Shown: positions 9,086-18,001, counted from the stretch's first letter. The stretch is DNA of 64,000 nucleotides from Roseivirga sp. UBA6052 (GCA_002427755.1 DIYO01000001.1:1054001-1118000); one strand, 5' to 3'. The notes: generated by a model from the letters alone, not told the origin. Numbers and translations are program-made.

Positions 9086-10983
9086 CAACCCAAAAGTCTA
9101 ATCCCCACTTTGTAATTGATTTTGATAGCACATTCACGAAAGTGGAAGCACTTGATATTCTAGGAGAAATATCTCTTGAAAAGCACCCGGAAAGAGATCA
9201 GCGTCTTCAAAGAATTAAGGATGTAACTGATTTAGGAATGGCAGGAGAACTCTCTTTGAGAGAGAGCCTTGAGGCTAGAATCGAAATACTTGACGCTCGT
9301 GAAGACCATCTTCAAGAACTCATTTCGCGACTTTCTAAACAAGTTTCAAAGTCCATTAATAGGAACAAAGAGTTCTTTATCGAAAATGCTTCAAATACTT
9401 ACATAGTATCGAATGGTTTTAAGGATTTTATTGTTCCAGTAGTAGCCGAATTAGGCATAAAAGCTGAACATGTATTTGCGAATGATTTTATCTTTGATGA
9501 AGCGGGTAGAATTGTTGATTTTAATAGAGACAATGTACTTTCTTCTAACGGAGGTAAAGTCAGACAAATTGAACAACTTCGTTTAGAAGGAGAAATACAC
9601 ATGATTGGTGATGGCTACACTGATTATGAAGTAAGAGAAGCAGGTATTGCCAATAAGTTTTACGCTTATACAGAAAATGTAGAGCGTGAAAAGGTAAAAG
9701 CAAATGCAGATCACATAGCCCCAAGTTTTGACGAAATACTCTTTGATAATAAAATGAGCGGAGCCCTTTCCTACCCTAAGAACAGAATTAAAATGTTATT
9801 GCTTGAAAATGTTCACCCGAATGCCTTCAAGAAATTAAAGGAAGATGGCTTTGCCGTTGAGAACTATCCTGCGGGATTAGATGAAAATGAGTTGAGTGAA
9901 AAGATCAAAGGAATTCATGTTCTTGGCATTCGATCCAAAACACAAGTAACACGGAAGGTCCTTGAGAATGCTGACAAACTTATGGCCATAGGTGCATTCT
10001 GTATTGGCACAAATCAAATTGACCTAGATGCAGCTACTCAAAAAGGTGTTGCTGTGTTCAATGCTCCCTTTAGCAATACAAGATCTGTGGTTGAGTTAGC
10101 CATTGCCGAAATTATCATGTTAATGAGAGGAATTCCAGATAGGAATTCGGACATGCATGTAGGTAAATGGTCTAAAACAGCCAAAAATAGTAATGAGATC
10201 AGAGGTAAAAAGCTGGGAATCGTCGGGTATGGAAATATCGGTAAACAACTTTCCATCCTAGCGGAAAACATGGGAATGGATGTGCATTACTATGACATTG
10301 AAGAAAAACTCGGTTTATCAAATGCAAGCAAATGTGACACGCTGGAAGAACTACTATCTATATCAGATGTGGTTTCACTTCATATTGATGGTAGACCAGA
10401 GAATAAAAACTTCTTCTGCCAAGAGCATTTTGATTTAATGAAGGATGGTGCTGTCTTATTGAATTTAGCGCGAGGGCCTGTTGTTGATATTGCCGCTCTA
10501 AAGGCAAACATCGAATCTGGAAAAATTAGAGGTGCAGGAGTTGACGTGTTTCCTGAAGAGCCTAAGAGCAACCAAGATCCATTTGAATCTGAGCTAAAAG
10601 GTCTTCCTAACACCATTCTAACACCCCATATTGGCGGTAGCACACAGGAAGCACAAGAGAACATAGGTGATTTTGTACCATCTAAAATGATGGATTACAT
10701 CAATACCGGTAACACAGCATTGAGTGTCAACTTTCCGAATTTGACCTTACCTCCTCTCAAGAATGCTCACCGCTTAATTCACATTCATGAAAATAAGCCT
10801 GGAGTTCTAGCAGAAATAAACAATGTGCTAGCAAACCATGACGCCAACATTGTGGGGCAATACCTAAAGACTAATGAACACATAGGTTATGTGATTACGG
10901 ATATTAATAAGGAATATGGTAAAGAATTGACCAAAGCCTTGAGACAAGTAAATCACACGGTTAAATTCAGAGTACTCTATTGA
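9082..10983 (+). CDS. Bifunctional phosphoserine phosphatase / D-3-phosphoglycerate dehydrogenase (SerB-SerA fusion)
   Basis: This 633-residue protein carries two steps of L-serine synthesis. Residues 1-225 are a HAD phosphatase with the nucleophile motif DFDST (Asp13, Asp15) and the acidic motif GDGYTDYE (Asp177, Asp181), as in SerB. From about residue 232 it is a D-3-phosphoglycerate dehydrogenase: Rossmann motif VGYGNIG (382-387) and the catalytic set Arg464 (LARGP), Glu493 (FPEEP) and His516 (TPHIGG). An ACT domain (about 562-633, HENKPGVLAEIN) may bind serine for feedback inhibition. The first and last pathway enzymes are thus on one chain; the middle enzyme, a SerC-like aminotransferase, is encoded 3.5 kb downstream. 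All catalytic residues are present in both halves. Confidence 0.93.
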   Translation: MTTQKSNPHFVIDFDSTFTKVEALDILGEISLEKHPERDQRLQRIKDVTDLGMAGELSLRESLEARIEILDAREDHLQELISRLSKQVSKSINRNKEFFIENASNTYIVSNGFKDFIVPVVAELGIKAEHVFANDFIFDEAGRIVDFNRDNVLSSNGGKVRQIEQLRLEGEIHMIGDGYTDYEVREAGIANKFYAYTENVEREKVKANADHIAPSFDEILFDNKMSGALSYPKNRIKMLLLENVHPNAFKKLKEDGFAVENYPAGLDENELSEKIKGIHVLGIRSKTQVTRKVLENADKLMAIGAFCIGTNQIDLDAATQKGVAVFNAPFSNTRSVVELAIAEIIMLMRGIPDRNSDMHVGKWSKTAKNSNEIRGKKLGIVGYGNIGKQLSILAENMGMDVHYYDIEEKLGLSNASKCDTLEELLSISDVVSLHIDGRPENKNFFCQEHFDLMKDGAVLLNLARGPVVDIAALKANIESGKIRGAGVDVFPEEPKSNQDPFESELKGLPNTILTPHIGGSTQEAQENIGDFVPSKMMDYINTGNTALSVNFPNLTLPPLKNAHRLIHIHENKPGVLAEINNVLANHDANIVGQYLKTNEHIGYVITDINKEYGKELTKALRQVNHTVKFRVLY

Positions 10984-11052
10984 TTCAATAACCTCACACC
11001 ATATTTTCCACTTGTAAATTCACAATTGCAAGACATTAGATTTAAAGCTACT

Positions 11053-11077
11053 TTAAGGTACTAATAGAATACCTTAA
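11053..11077. promoter_or_regulatory. Inverted repeat abutting the amidohydrolase start codon
   Basis: TTAAGGTA and TACCTTAA form a perfect 8-bp inverted repeat with a 9-nt spacer, ending one base before the ATG at 11079. It could be an operator or an mRNA hairpin that hides the start codon. A weak promoter match (TTG at 11012 and TAGATTTA at 11037, spacer 22) lies just upstream, which places the repeat in the 5' leader. Confidence 0.45.
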
Positions 11078-11078
11078 G

Positions 11079-12806
11079 ATGAATAAACTAACTAAACTGA
11101 AGACCATTTTTCTGGTCTCGCTTACCCTATTTCTATTTCAAGCATGTTCTTCTGGAGATGTTGCTGACAGCATCTACATGAATGGAGATATCTACACTGC
11201 TGATGCTAATGACTCTAAAGTTGAAGCTGTAGCTGTGAAAGACGGAATGATTATGGCGGTAGGGTCAAAATCTGATATTATAAAGTTTCAGGGAACTGAA
11301 ACTAATATGATAGACCTCTCGGGTAAAACCATGACACCTGGTTTTATCGAATCTCACGGACACTTAATGGGTATAGGCTACAACAAACTAGAGTTGGATT
11401 TGATGTATGTAAAAACCTATGACGAACTAGTAGAAAAAGTAGCTGAGGCTGTTGAGAAAGTTGAGCCGGGTACTTGGATTACAGGCAGAGGCTGGCATCA
11501 AGACAAATGGATTGAAAAGCCAGAAACTATGCACAAGGGATTTCAGACGCATGACAAGATGAGTGCCGTAAGTCCTGATAATCCAGTTTACTTAAGACAT
11601 GCCAGTGGTCATGCTACATTTGCCAACCAAAGGGCAATGGAAATGGCTGGCATTAACAGTTTGAGCATTGAAAGCCTTCAAAGCAAGGTAGAAGGTGGAG
11701 AGATTATCAAAGATGATTTAGGCAACCCTACCGGTGTCTTTACTGAGAGAGCTTCAACTATTATTGGTAGACTAGTACCAAGAGACACGCCTGAGAGACA
11801 AGATCAAGCACTGGAAATGGCTATTGAAGAACTTCTTCAGAAAGGAATTACTAGTTTCCATGATGCCGGCTCTGGACAAGACTTTATCGATAGATTACAA
11901 AGGTTTAAAGCTGAAGGTAAACTCAAGGTTCGTCAATATGTAATGCTTTCAGGTCGCCAACCGGCTCTTTTGGAAGAATGGTATGAGAAAGGACCAATGA
12001 TTGACCCAGATCACATGGTGACCGTTCGTTCCATTAAACTTCATTGTGATGGTGCATTAGGGCCTCGAGGTGCTTGGTTGCTTAGAGCTTATTCAGATAG
12101 AGCAGGACATTTTGGACATGAAACTTTACCAATGGAAACGGTAGAAGAAGTTGCTACAATTGCTGTTGACAAAGGATTTCAGGTTTGCTCTCATGCTATA
12201 GGAGATAGAGCAAATAGAGAAGTACTCGATAGATATCAAGCAGCATTTGAGAAGTACCCAGATGTGAACTCAAAGGATAGACGTTTTAGAATTGAGCACG
12301 CTCAACATATACATCCTGAAGATATTCCAAGATTTGGCCAAATGGGGGTAATTGCCGCCATGCAAGCCATCCACATGAGTTCTGATAGGCCGTGGGCTAT
12401 TGACAGACTTGGTGAAGAAAGGATTAAAAACGGTGCCTATGTTTGGCAAGAACTGCTACAGTCAGGTGCTGTAATCATTAATGGCACCGATGCACCTGTT
12501 GAGCCAGTAGACCCACTTCCTTCATTTTATGCTTCCGTTGCTAGAAAAACTTTGGATGGATTCCCGGAAGGTGGTTTCGAAATCGATCAAGCTATGAGCC
12601 GTGCTGAAGCCTTAAGAAGTTTTACCATAGACGGTGCCTTCGGAGAATTTGACGAAGACTTTAAAGGTTCAATAGAAGTGGGCAAGGTCGCTGACTTTAC
12701 CGTTTTCGATAAAAACATAATGGAAATTCCTGAAATGGAAATCCTTGATACTAAGGTGGCTATGACCATTATTGGAGATGAAATCATGTATGCCGCAGGT
12801 GAATAA
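11079..12806 (+). CDS. YtcJ-like amidohydrolase, predicted lipoprotein
   Basis: The 575-residue protein has a lipoprotein signal ending in LFQAC (Cys23), so it should be membrane-anchored outside the cytoplasm. The metal-dependent hydrolase fold follows: the TPGFIESHGHL motif supplies the first HxH ligand pair, HAIGDRANREVLD and EHAQ the later His ligands, and NGTDAPVEP the catalytic Asp. The ESHGHLMGIG and DAGSGQDF context fits the YtcJ/NfdA-like (amidohydrolase 3) branch, whose substrates are mostly unknown. It has its own leader with an inverted repeat at the start codon and a strong terminator after the stop, so it is probably monocistronic. The upstream serine gene ends 95 bp before it. 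Confidence 0.9.
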   Translation: MNKLTKLKTIFLVSLTLFLFQACSSGDVADSIYMNGDIYTADANDSKVEAVAVKDGMIMAVGSKSDIIKFQGTETNMIDLSGKTMTPGFIESHGHLMGIGYNKLELDLMYVKTYDELVEKVAEAVEKVEPGTWITGRGWHQDKWIEKPETMHKGFQTHDKMSAVSPDNPVYLRHASGHATFANQRAMEMAGINSLSIESLQSKVEGGEIIKDDLGNPTGVFTERASTIIGRLVPRDTPERQDQALEMAIEELLQKGITSFHDAGSGQDFIDRLQRFKAEGKLKVRQYVMLSGRQPALLEEWYEKGPMIDPDHMVTVRSIKLHCDGALGPRGAWLLRAYSDRAGHFGHETLPMETVEEVATIAVDKGFQVCSHAIGDRANREVLDRYQAAFEKYPDVNSKDRRFRIEHAQHIHPEDIPRFGQMGVIAAMQAIHMSSDRPWAIDRLGEERIKNGAYVWQELLQSGAVIINGTDAPVEPVDPLPSFYASVARKTLDGFPEGGFEIDQAMSRAEALRSFTIDGAFGEFDEDFKGSIEVGKVADFTVFDKNIMEIPEMEILDTKVAMTIIGDEIMYAAGE

Positions 12807-12826
12807 ATAAGATATTCCTCCAAATG

Positions 12827-12856
12827 AAAAGCCTCCCGAGAAATCAGGAGGCTTTT
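12827..12856 (+). terminator. Rho-independent terminator after the amidohydrolase
   Basis: AAAAGCCTCC pairs perfectly with GGAGGCTTTT across a 10-nt loop, followed by an AT-rich run. It begins 20 bp after the amidohydrolase stop. Confidence 0.88.
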
Positions 12857-12874
12857 ATATTTTCCCACTAAGCT

Positions 12875-13058
12875 TAGAGGTCTAATCGAACCTCTATAAA
12901 AGACAAGATTTGGGCTATCCTGGTGTCTCGCAACAGTCCACCGTTATCCTTTTCCGAAGAACGAGGCCAAGAAGTGATACTACTTCTTGGTGAGGCCTTG
13001 TTTTGAGCGGGACTCACCCGGTATTTGAGTTATAATTGTAAAGTTCGAAAACTGGTCT
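12875..13058 (+). ncRNA. Candidate structured RNA, possibly 6S-like
   Basis: No plausible protein frame was found here, but the sequence folds well. A 7-bp hairpin lies at 12875-12896 (TAGAGGT/ACCTCTA). A larger, nearly closed structure spans 12901-13058. Its ends AGACAAGATTT and AAACTGGTCT pair with two mismatches. ACCG pairs with CGGT further in. The top is a long hairpin in which AACGAGGCC pairs with GGCCTTGTT (one G-U) around AAGAAGT-GATACT-ACTTCTT. A closing stem, a wide unpaired middle and a long apical stem over about 160 nt is the layout of 6S RNA. The 3' arm also contains TATAATTG, close to a Bacteroidota -7 box, which could be promoter mimicry or a real promoter. Strand and identity are inferred. 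Confidence 0.4.
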
Positions 13059-13257
13059 AAACTCAAGTGGGATATCTTAAATATCTTACGCTCTATAATA
13101 CAAAGCTAGCAACTCATTTGTTCCAAAAACACATTTTTAGATTAAATATTGTTACCAACTCAGAATGTTTGTCGTCTACTACATGAAGCACCATTCTAAG
13201 CGAATTTCACATTTAATTTGTTTAGCTTGCAGGCCATTTAAGACTAATAGATAAGGA
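13059..13257. other. Intergenic region upstream of MFS gene
   Basis: This AT-rich stretch should hold the promoter for the MFS-serC pair. I see no exact TAnnTTTG box; TTAATTTG near 13213 is one base off. A short imperfect repeat around GATATCTTAAATATCTTA (near 13070) has no clear meaning. Confidence 0.4.
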
Positions 13258-14451
13258 TTGACTACTACTCCCGATAAGATTCTAACAAAGGATTTCATCT
13301 TACACTTTGTGTCCTACTTTTTAATGGCATCAGCCTTCTATTTTCTGCTACCCACTTTACCGGTCTATGCAGTTAATGAACTGCAAGTAAATAATAACCA
13401 AGTTGGATACATTATAGGTGTATATGCGTTATCTGCCTTGCTCATCAGACCATTTTGTGGATATGTACTGGATGCATATGGTAGAAAACTAGTTTACCTG
13501 TGGTCATTAGCCATTTTCACAGTGCTTATGGGTACCTACCTATGGGCTTCAACTTTCTTTATTCTCTTGGTAATAAGGGTATTTCATGGTTTCACATGGG
13601 GTACTATAACTACTGGAGGCAGTACTATAGCCGCAGATTTGATACCTGAAAAAAGGCGTGGAGAAGGTATAGGCTACTTTGGACTTGCCATGACATTCGC
13701 AATTGCATTGGCACCATACGGTGGTGACCAGATCATGGGACAGAACAACTTCTTTAATTTATTCACCATAGCCACTGGTTTCTCAGTGGCTGCTCTAATC
13801 TTGGCCTTACTTATAAAAGTACCGAATATCAAAACAGGTGAGACTAAAATCGGTATCTCGAAGATGTTTGATAAACGTGTGACAAGAATCGCCATTGTAA
13901 TGTTTACTGGGGCATTTCCTTATGCAGCGATTATCTCGTTCATTATTATCTACAGTGATGCTCTCGGAATTAAACAAGGTGCACTATTCTTCATATTTAT
14001 GGCTATAGGTGTTGCCATTGTTCGTCTTTTAGTTGGTAAAATCATGGATAAACGTGGCCCATCTGAAATTGTATTTATAGGACTGGCCGTTACAATTATC
14101 GGGCTTTTTTGGTTGAGCTATGTAGATTCTTTTTGGCCTTTAATGGGAGTTGGTGTTTTGGTAGGAATGGGCAATGGCATTATTATGCCCACGGTACAAA
14201 CTATGGCTCTGAACATGGTGCCTATTGAAAGAAGAGGTGCTGCCAATGCAACATTCTTTTCAGCTGTGGACTTGGGAATAGGTGCTGGTTCCATAGCCTT
14301 AGGCTATGTAGCTGAATATTATGGCATTGCTTATATGTTTTTCATTTGTGGTATCATACTTTTGTTTCCATTAGTGTTTTATTTCTTGTTTGTGAGAAAG
14401 CACTATTACAAACATGTTGCCCTTATTAATGAAGCAAGCTTAAATGCCTAA
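13258..14451 (+). CDS. MFS transporter
   Basis: This 397-residue protein has about 12 membrane helices and major facilitator loop motifs, including GYVLDAYGRK between helices 2 and 3 and PEKRRGEGIGYFG near the fourth helix, typical of the drug:proton antiporter-like MFS_1 group. The substrate is unknown. The start is TTG: an in-frame TAA lies at 13252-13254 and no ATG occurs until inside the first helix, so TTG at 13258 (TTGACTACTACTCCC) is the only reasonable start. It overlaps the serC-like gene by 8 bp, which suggests co-translation and perhaps a link to amino-acid export or uptake. Confidence 0.88.
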   Translation: MTTTPDKILTKDFILHFVSYFLMASAFYFLLPTLPVYAVNELQVNNNQVGYIIGVYALSALLIRPFCGYVLDAYGRKLVYLWSLAIFTVLMGTYLWASTFFILLVIRVFHGFTWGTITTGGSTIAADLIPEKRRGEGIGYFGLAMTFAIALAPYGGDQIMGQNNFFNLFTIATGFSVAALILALLIKVPNIKTGETKIGISKMFDKRVTRIAIVMFTGAFPYAAIISFIIIYSDALGIKQGALFFIFMAIGVAIVRLLVGKIMDKRGPSEIVFIGLAVTIIGLFWLSYVDSFWPLMGVGVLVGMGNGIIMPTVQTMALNMVPIERRGAANATFFSAVDLGIGAGSIALGYVAEYYGIAYMFFICGIILLFPLVFYFLFVRKHYYKHVALINEASLNA

Positions 14452-15529
14452 GAAAATCTTTTTCACCCCTGGTCCTTCTGCACTCTATTTCACTGTTGAA
14501 GAACATTTGAAACATGCGTTAAGAGATCAGGTAATGGAAATCAATCATAGAAGCAGTCAAGCTGAAGGCTATTTCTTCGATGCGGTTTCCAACCTAAAAT
14601 CACTCATGAATATCCCAGAAGAATACGAAATATTCTTCTTGAGTTCAGCGACAGAAATCTGGGAAAGACAATTACACAATCTGGTTTCTGAGAAGTCTTA
14701 TCACTATTGCTATGGTGCCTTCTCTAATAGGTTTTACGACTTTGCTTCAAAGTGGGGTTTAAATGCTATTAAGCAGGAATCTGAATTCGGAGAACTTCCC
14801 GAGACAAACCCTTCTGAAATTCCAAATGACGTGGAATTGATTACACTCGCATTAAACGAAACAAGTACGGGTGTATCTTTCCCAATTGAGGATTTCGAAG
14901 CTATTAGAGCGGCCCACCCTGACAAACTCATCGCAGTTGATGGCGTATCTGCTTTTCCTGTTATTGATATAGAGTTTAGCAAAATCGATAGTGCCTATTT
15001 CTCTGTTCAAAAGTGCTTTGGCCTACCAGCAGGTCTAGGCGTATGGATTGTAAGCCCAAGAGCAATAGCAAAAGCAGAAGAAAAGTTAGCCGAAGGTCAA
15101 TCCATCGGTTCTTATCAAGCCATTCCGAATCTTCTTAAGAATTCAAAAAAAGGACAAACTTCTTTTACGGCCAATGTGCTCAACATATACTTACTATCTA
15201 AAGTGAGTGGAGATATGCTTGAAAAAGGAATTGAAAGCATAAGGATAGAAGCGAACTACAAAGCTGCTTTGTTAAATCATTTGGCCGACTCGAATAATTA
15301 CCTCGAACCCTTTGTAACTGAAAAGAGGCTTAAGTCAAAAACAGTCATGGTTGCTAATACGCAAATCCCTTCTGACCAAATCATAGATGTTTTGGCGAGA
15401 AAAGGATTCATCATTGGTAATGGTTATGGTAAGTTCAAAGGCAAACAAATAAGGATTGCCTCCTTCCCTACCCATTCAAAAGAGCAAATGGAATTACTGG
15501 TAGATACCATCAATTCAATGACTTTTTAG
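14444..15529 (+). CDS. serC: SerC-like class V aminotransferase (probable phosphoserine aminotransferase)
   Basis: The 361-residue PLP enzyme begins KIFFTPGPSALY, the standard opening of SerC and alanine-glyoxylate aminotransferases. VDGVSAFPVI supplies the PLP-binding Asp, and SVQKCFGLPAG holds the Schiff-base lysine, Lys190. Phosphoserine aminotransferase converts 3-phosphohydroxypyruvate to phosphoserine using glutamate. The SerA and SerB activities are fused on one protein 3.5 kb upstream and no other SerC is visible, which supports this role. It starts 8 bp inside the MFS gene. Alanine-glyoxylate or serine-pyruvate aminotransferase activity is the alternative, since the two groups share the fold. 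Confidence 0.78.
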   Translation: MPKKIFFTPGPSALYFTVEEHLKHALRDQVMEINHRSSQAEGYFFDAVSNLKSLMNIPEEYEIFFLSSATEIWERQLHNLVSEKSYHYCYGAFSNRFYDFASKWGLNAIKQESEFGELPETNPSEIPNDVELITLALNETSTGVSFPIEDFEAIRAAHPDKLIAVDGVSAFPVIDIEFSKIDSAYFSVQKCFGLPAGLGVWIVSPRAIAKAEEKLAEGQSIGSYQAIPNLLKNSKKGQTSFTANVLNIYLLSKVSGDMLEKGIESIRIEANYKAALLNHLADSNNYLEPFVTEKRLKSKTVMVANTQIPSDQIIDVLARKGFIIGNGYGKFKGKQIRIASFPTHSKEQMELLVDTINSMTF

Positions 15530-15595
15530 TCTTTGATAATGGCATTCGATTTCACTATTTTCAATTCATAATTCTTTTCACCACTCGCAAAAACT

Positions 15596-15603
15596 TATTT
15601 TTG
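15596..15603 (+). promoter_or_regulatory. -7 box of the usp gene promoter
   Basis: TATTTTTG is an exact match to the Bacteroidota TAnnTTTG element, 16 bp before the usp ATG. The upstream TTG element is weak here. Transcription would start near 15609, leaving a leader of about ten bases. Confidence 0.5.
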
Positions 15604-15619
15604 CAGTGATTTTTAGCTT

Positions 15620-16540
15620 ATGCCAAAGAGAGATAAAATTTTAGTCCTTATGGATACCTCAGATGCGGACAGAACGCTTTTGAAGTACCTAGATATTATT
15701 GCAACCACCAACGATACTAAGGAGATTCATTTTTTGAATAGTATCAGTCAGATGAACATCCCAGATGATGTATTAAAGGAGTTCCCTGAAATAAAAGAGA
15801 AAGCCCTTTTAGAAAGAAAGAGCAAGATAGAGACGCTCGTAAAGCTGTCTTTACCAGAACCACTTGCCGAGATTAGCACAATACATGTAAAAGAAGGTGC
15901 TCCATCTAAGGCAATCCTGAGATTTGTTGAAAAGAACGATATCGACCTTATTATGATGGGACGTCATAAGAATTTTGTTGGAGGCGGTATTCTTTCCAAT
16001 CGATTAGCTAGAAGAGCGGAGTGTTCTTTATTTATCATTCCTGAAGGTCTCGATCCGGAAATCAAATTACTTCATGTGCCTTGTGATTTTTCTCCACATT
16101 CTAAAATTGCTATGGAAGAGGCAATACGTGTTGCTAGAAAATATGATGACATAAAAATCATTTGTCAGAATGTATACACTGTACCTGGTGGCTATCATTA
16201 TTCAGGCAAGACTTACGAAGAGTTTGCGGAAGTAATGCAGCAAAATGCCGAGAAAGAGTATAAAAAATTCATGCGAGATATAGATCATGAGGGCGTTAAT
16301 CTAGAGGTGGTTTATTCTTTAGACACGAATGATAATCCGGTAACGGATATTATCGATTTTGCCCACGAGAATAATCCAGGTGCCATTTTTATTGGGGTGA
16401 AAGGCCGCACAGCAACCGCTTCGCTCTTTATTGGAAGTAGAGCAGAACAGCTCATTCAATACAATAATGATATACCAATGATGGTAGTTAGACCAAAAGG
16501 TAAAAACGCTGGTATAATTGATTTGATTAAAGAAATCTGA
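15620..16540 (+). CDS. Tandem-domain universal stress protein
   Basis: This 306-residue cytoplasmic protein contains two UspA domains (about 1-145 and 150-295). Each begins with a beta-strand, as in KILVLMDTSDADRT and IKLLHVPCDFSPHS. The first domain has MMGRHKNFVGGGILSNRLA and the second has GVKGRTATASLFIGSRAEQL, matching the G-2x-G-9x-G-S/T nucleotide-binding pattern loosely in the first and better in the second. Only the second domain may therefore bind ATP. Such proteins are induced by starvation and other stresses. A consensus -7 box lies just upstream and a strong terminator just downstream, so it is a single-gene unit. Confidence 0.9.
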   Translation: MPKRDKILVLMDTSDADRTLLKYLDIIATTNDTKEIHFLNSISQMNIPDDVLKEFPEIKEKALLERKSKIETLVKLSLPEPLAEISTIHVKEGAPSKAILRFVEKNDIDLIMMGRHKNFVGGGILSNRLARRAECSLFIIPEGLDPEIKLLHVPCDFSPHSKIAMEEAIRVARKYDDIKIICQNVYTVPGGYHYSGKTYEEFAEVMQQNAEKEYKKFMRDIDHEGVNLEVVYSLDTNDNPVTDIIDFAHENNPGAIFIGVKGRTATASLFIGSRAEQLIQYNNDIPMMVVRPKGKNAGIIDLIKEI

Positions 16541-16558
16541 TCTGTAAGAAGCTTAAAG

Positions 16559-16594
16559 AAAAGGCTCTATTCCAATGTGAGAATAGAGCCTTTT
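16559..16594. terminator. Bidirectional terminator between usp and MFS genes
   Basis: A perfect 14-bp stem (AAAAGGCTCTATTC/GAATAGAGCCTTTT) with an 8-nt loop has T-runs on both strands. It lies between convergent genes and can end transcription from either side. Confidence 0.92.
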
Positions 16595-16619
16595 TTGTTA
16601 CGATCTTATCTTCTTTCAA

Positions 16620-17846
16620 TTAATGTAAAGCCGCTCCTTTACTGGTCAAACGTTTAAGAATAAACAGTGCTACTAACAAGAGAGCCATAGGCACTAAGGT
16701 GTACATAAAAGCTTGATCAGCTCCCATTTCTTTGAAAAGAAAACCTATTATTCTTGAACCCAATGTCCCTCCCAAAGCTGAGAATATGATAATCAATCCA
16801 GACATTGGACTGTGCAATTTTTTTGGCAATGCGCTTAAAACAACAGAATTGAGCAGTGGATAAATTGGTGCAATAAAAAGTCCTACTATTGGAAATGCAT
16901 ACCCAATCAAAGGAACATCACTAAGTGTTTCAACCAATCCTATATCCGCATTTACGGCTTGAGGTAATACAAAATAGACAACGGTCATAGATGCGATTAT
17001 ACATACTATAAGCACTGGAAACCATGAGAACCTTTTTGTTAGTTCACCTGCCATAAATCGGCCAACACCTAAGGAAACTGCCAGAATAGAAGCCATCATT
17101 ATGGCTACATTTTCAGGTAATTCAAGAACCTCTTGATTGAACGTAGGTAACCATGTCATTATTCCTTGTTCTATCATTACAAACAGGAAAGCTGAGATCA
17201 CAAAGACAATTACCAACAGCTTTGCCAAAAGACTCATCATTTGGATAAAGTCCTCCTTGATATTCTCTCCCGGAATCTCATGACCTTCATCAAATTTAGC
17301 TCTACTTAAGAAAAGAAATGAGAGCACTGATAATCCAGCCAACACCCAGTAGACATTCAGCCAGGCATCTTGGTTAGTATCGCTATTAAAGGCTGGAAAA
17401 AGAAAGTATGCAAGGGCAATTCCGAACATAAAAAAACCTTCGATATTACTCATCAAACTGTTGTGTTCTCTTTCATTATTTGTTACTAGGCCAATAGCGG
17501 AATAAACAGAAACTTTAATAACAGCGAAACTTACCCCAACACAAACAAACAGGAGCTTGGCAGTGAGAAATGAGTTACCAAAATACATACCTATACAAGC
17601 TACCGAGACTAAAGCCAAGGCGGCAAGCATACCCTTTTTGTAACCTATTCGTGGAAGGAAAGATGCGATTATGAAAGACACAATCATGATTGGCAAATCT
17701 TTACAAGCCTCTAGTATGCTGGCTTCTAATTCGTCTACACCGTATACATTTTGTGACTTTAGAATTACGATGCCTACGCTATTGAGAAGTATGGCAAAAA
17801 CGAAATAATTGATGTAAAGTGAAAGCTTTATAGCATTGTTCTTCAT
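16620..17846 (-). CDS. MFS transporter, sugar/fucose-permease-like
   Basis: The 408-residue protein has about 12 membrane helices. The helix 2-3 loop reads PRIGYKKGM and the central loop is charged (DEGHEIPGENIKED). The way it reads (SNIEGFFMFG, PLLNSVVLSALPKKLHSPMSGL, GGTLGSRIIGFLF) resembles the FHS/FucP-TsgA-like branch of the major facilitator superfamily, which imports sugars by proton symport. The substrate is not predictable. It stands alone between a shared terminator and a divergent promoter region. It is not closely similar to the other MFS protein in this window. Confidence 0.85.
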   Translation of the reverse strand: MKNNAIKLSLYINYFVFAILLNSVGIVILKSQNVYGVDELEASILEACKDLPIMIVSFIIASFLPRIGYKKGMLAALALVSVACIGMYFGNSFLTAKLLFVCVGVSFAVIKVSVYSAIGLVTNNEREHNSLMSNIEGFFMFGIALAYFLFPAFNSDTNQDAWLNVYWVLAGLSVLSFLFLSRAKFDEGHEIPGENIKEDFIQMMSLLAKLLVIVFVISAFLFVMIEQGIMTWLPTFNQEVLELPENVAIMMASILAVSLGVGRFMAGELTKRFSWFPVLIVCIIASMTVVYFVLPQAVNADIGLVETLSDVPLIGYAFPIVGLFIAPIYPLLNSVVLSALPKKLHSPMSGLIIIFSALGGTLGSRIIGFLFKEMGADQAFMYTLVPMALLLVALFILKRLTSKGAALH

Positions 17847-18001
17847 CTGAAAAAATTTAGTCTAAGTCGAAGGTTGAATATATAATTTTAGTGATGAAGA
17901 TTTCTAAGAACAAACCATTTAATAGCTCATCCCTAATCGGATTAGTAAACATACAGCCAGATTTAAGGTGGATTTATGAGTATGGCTTTCCACAAATCGA
18001 A

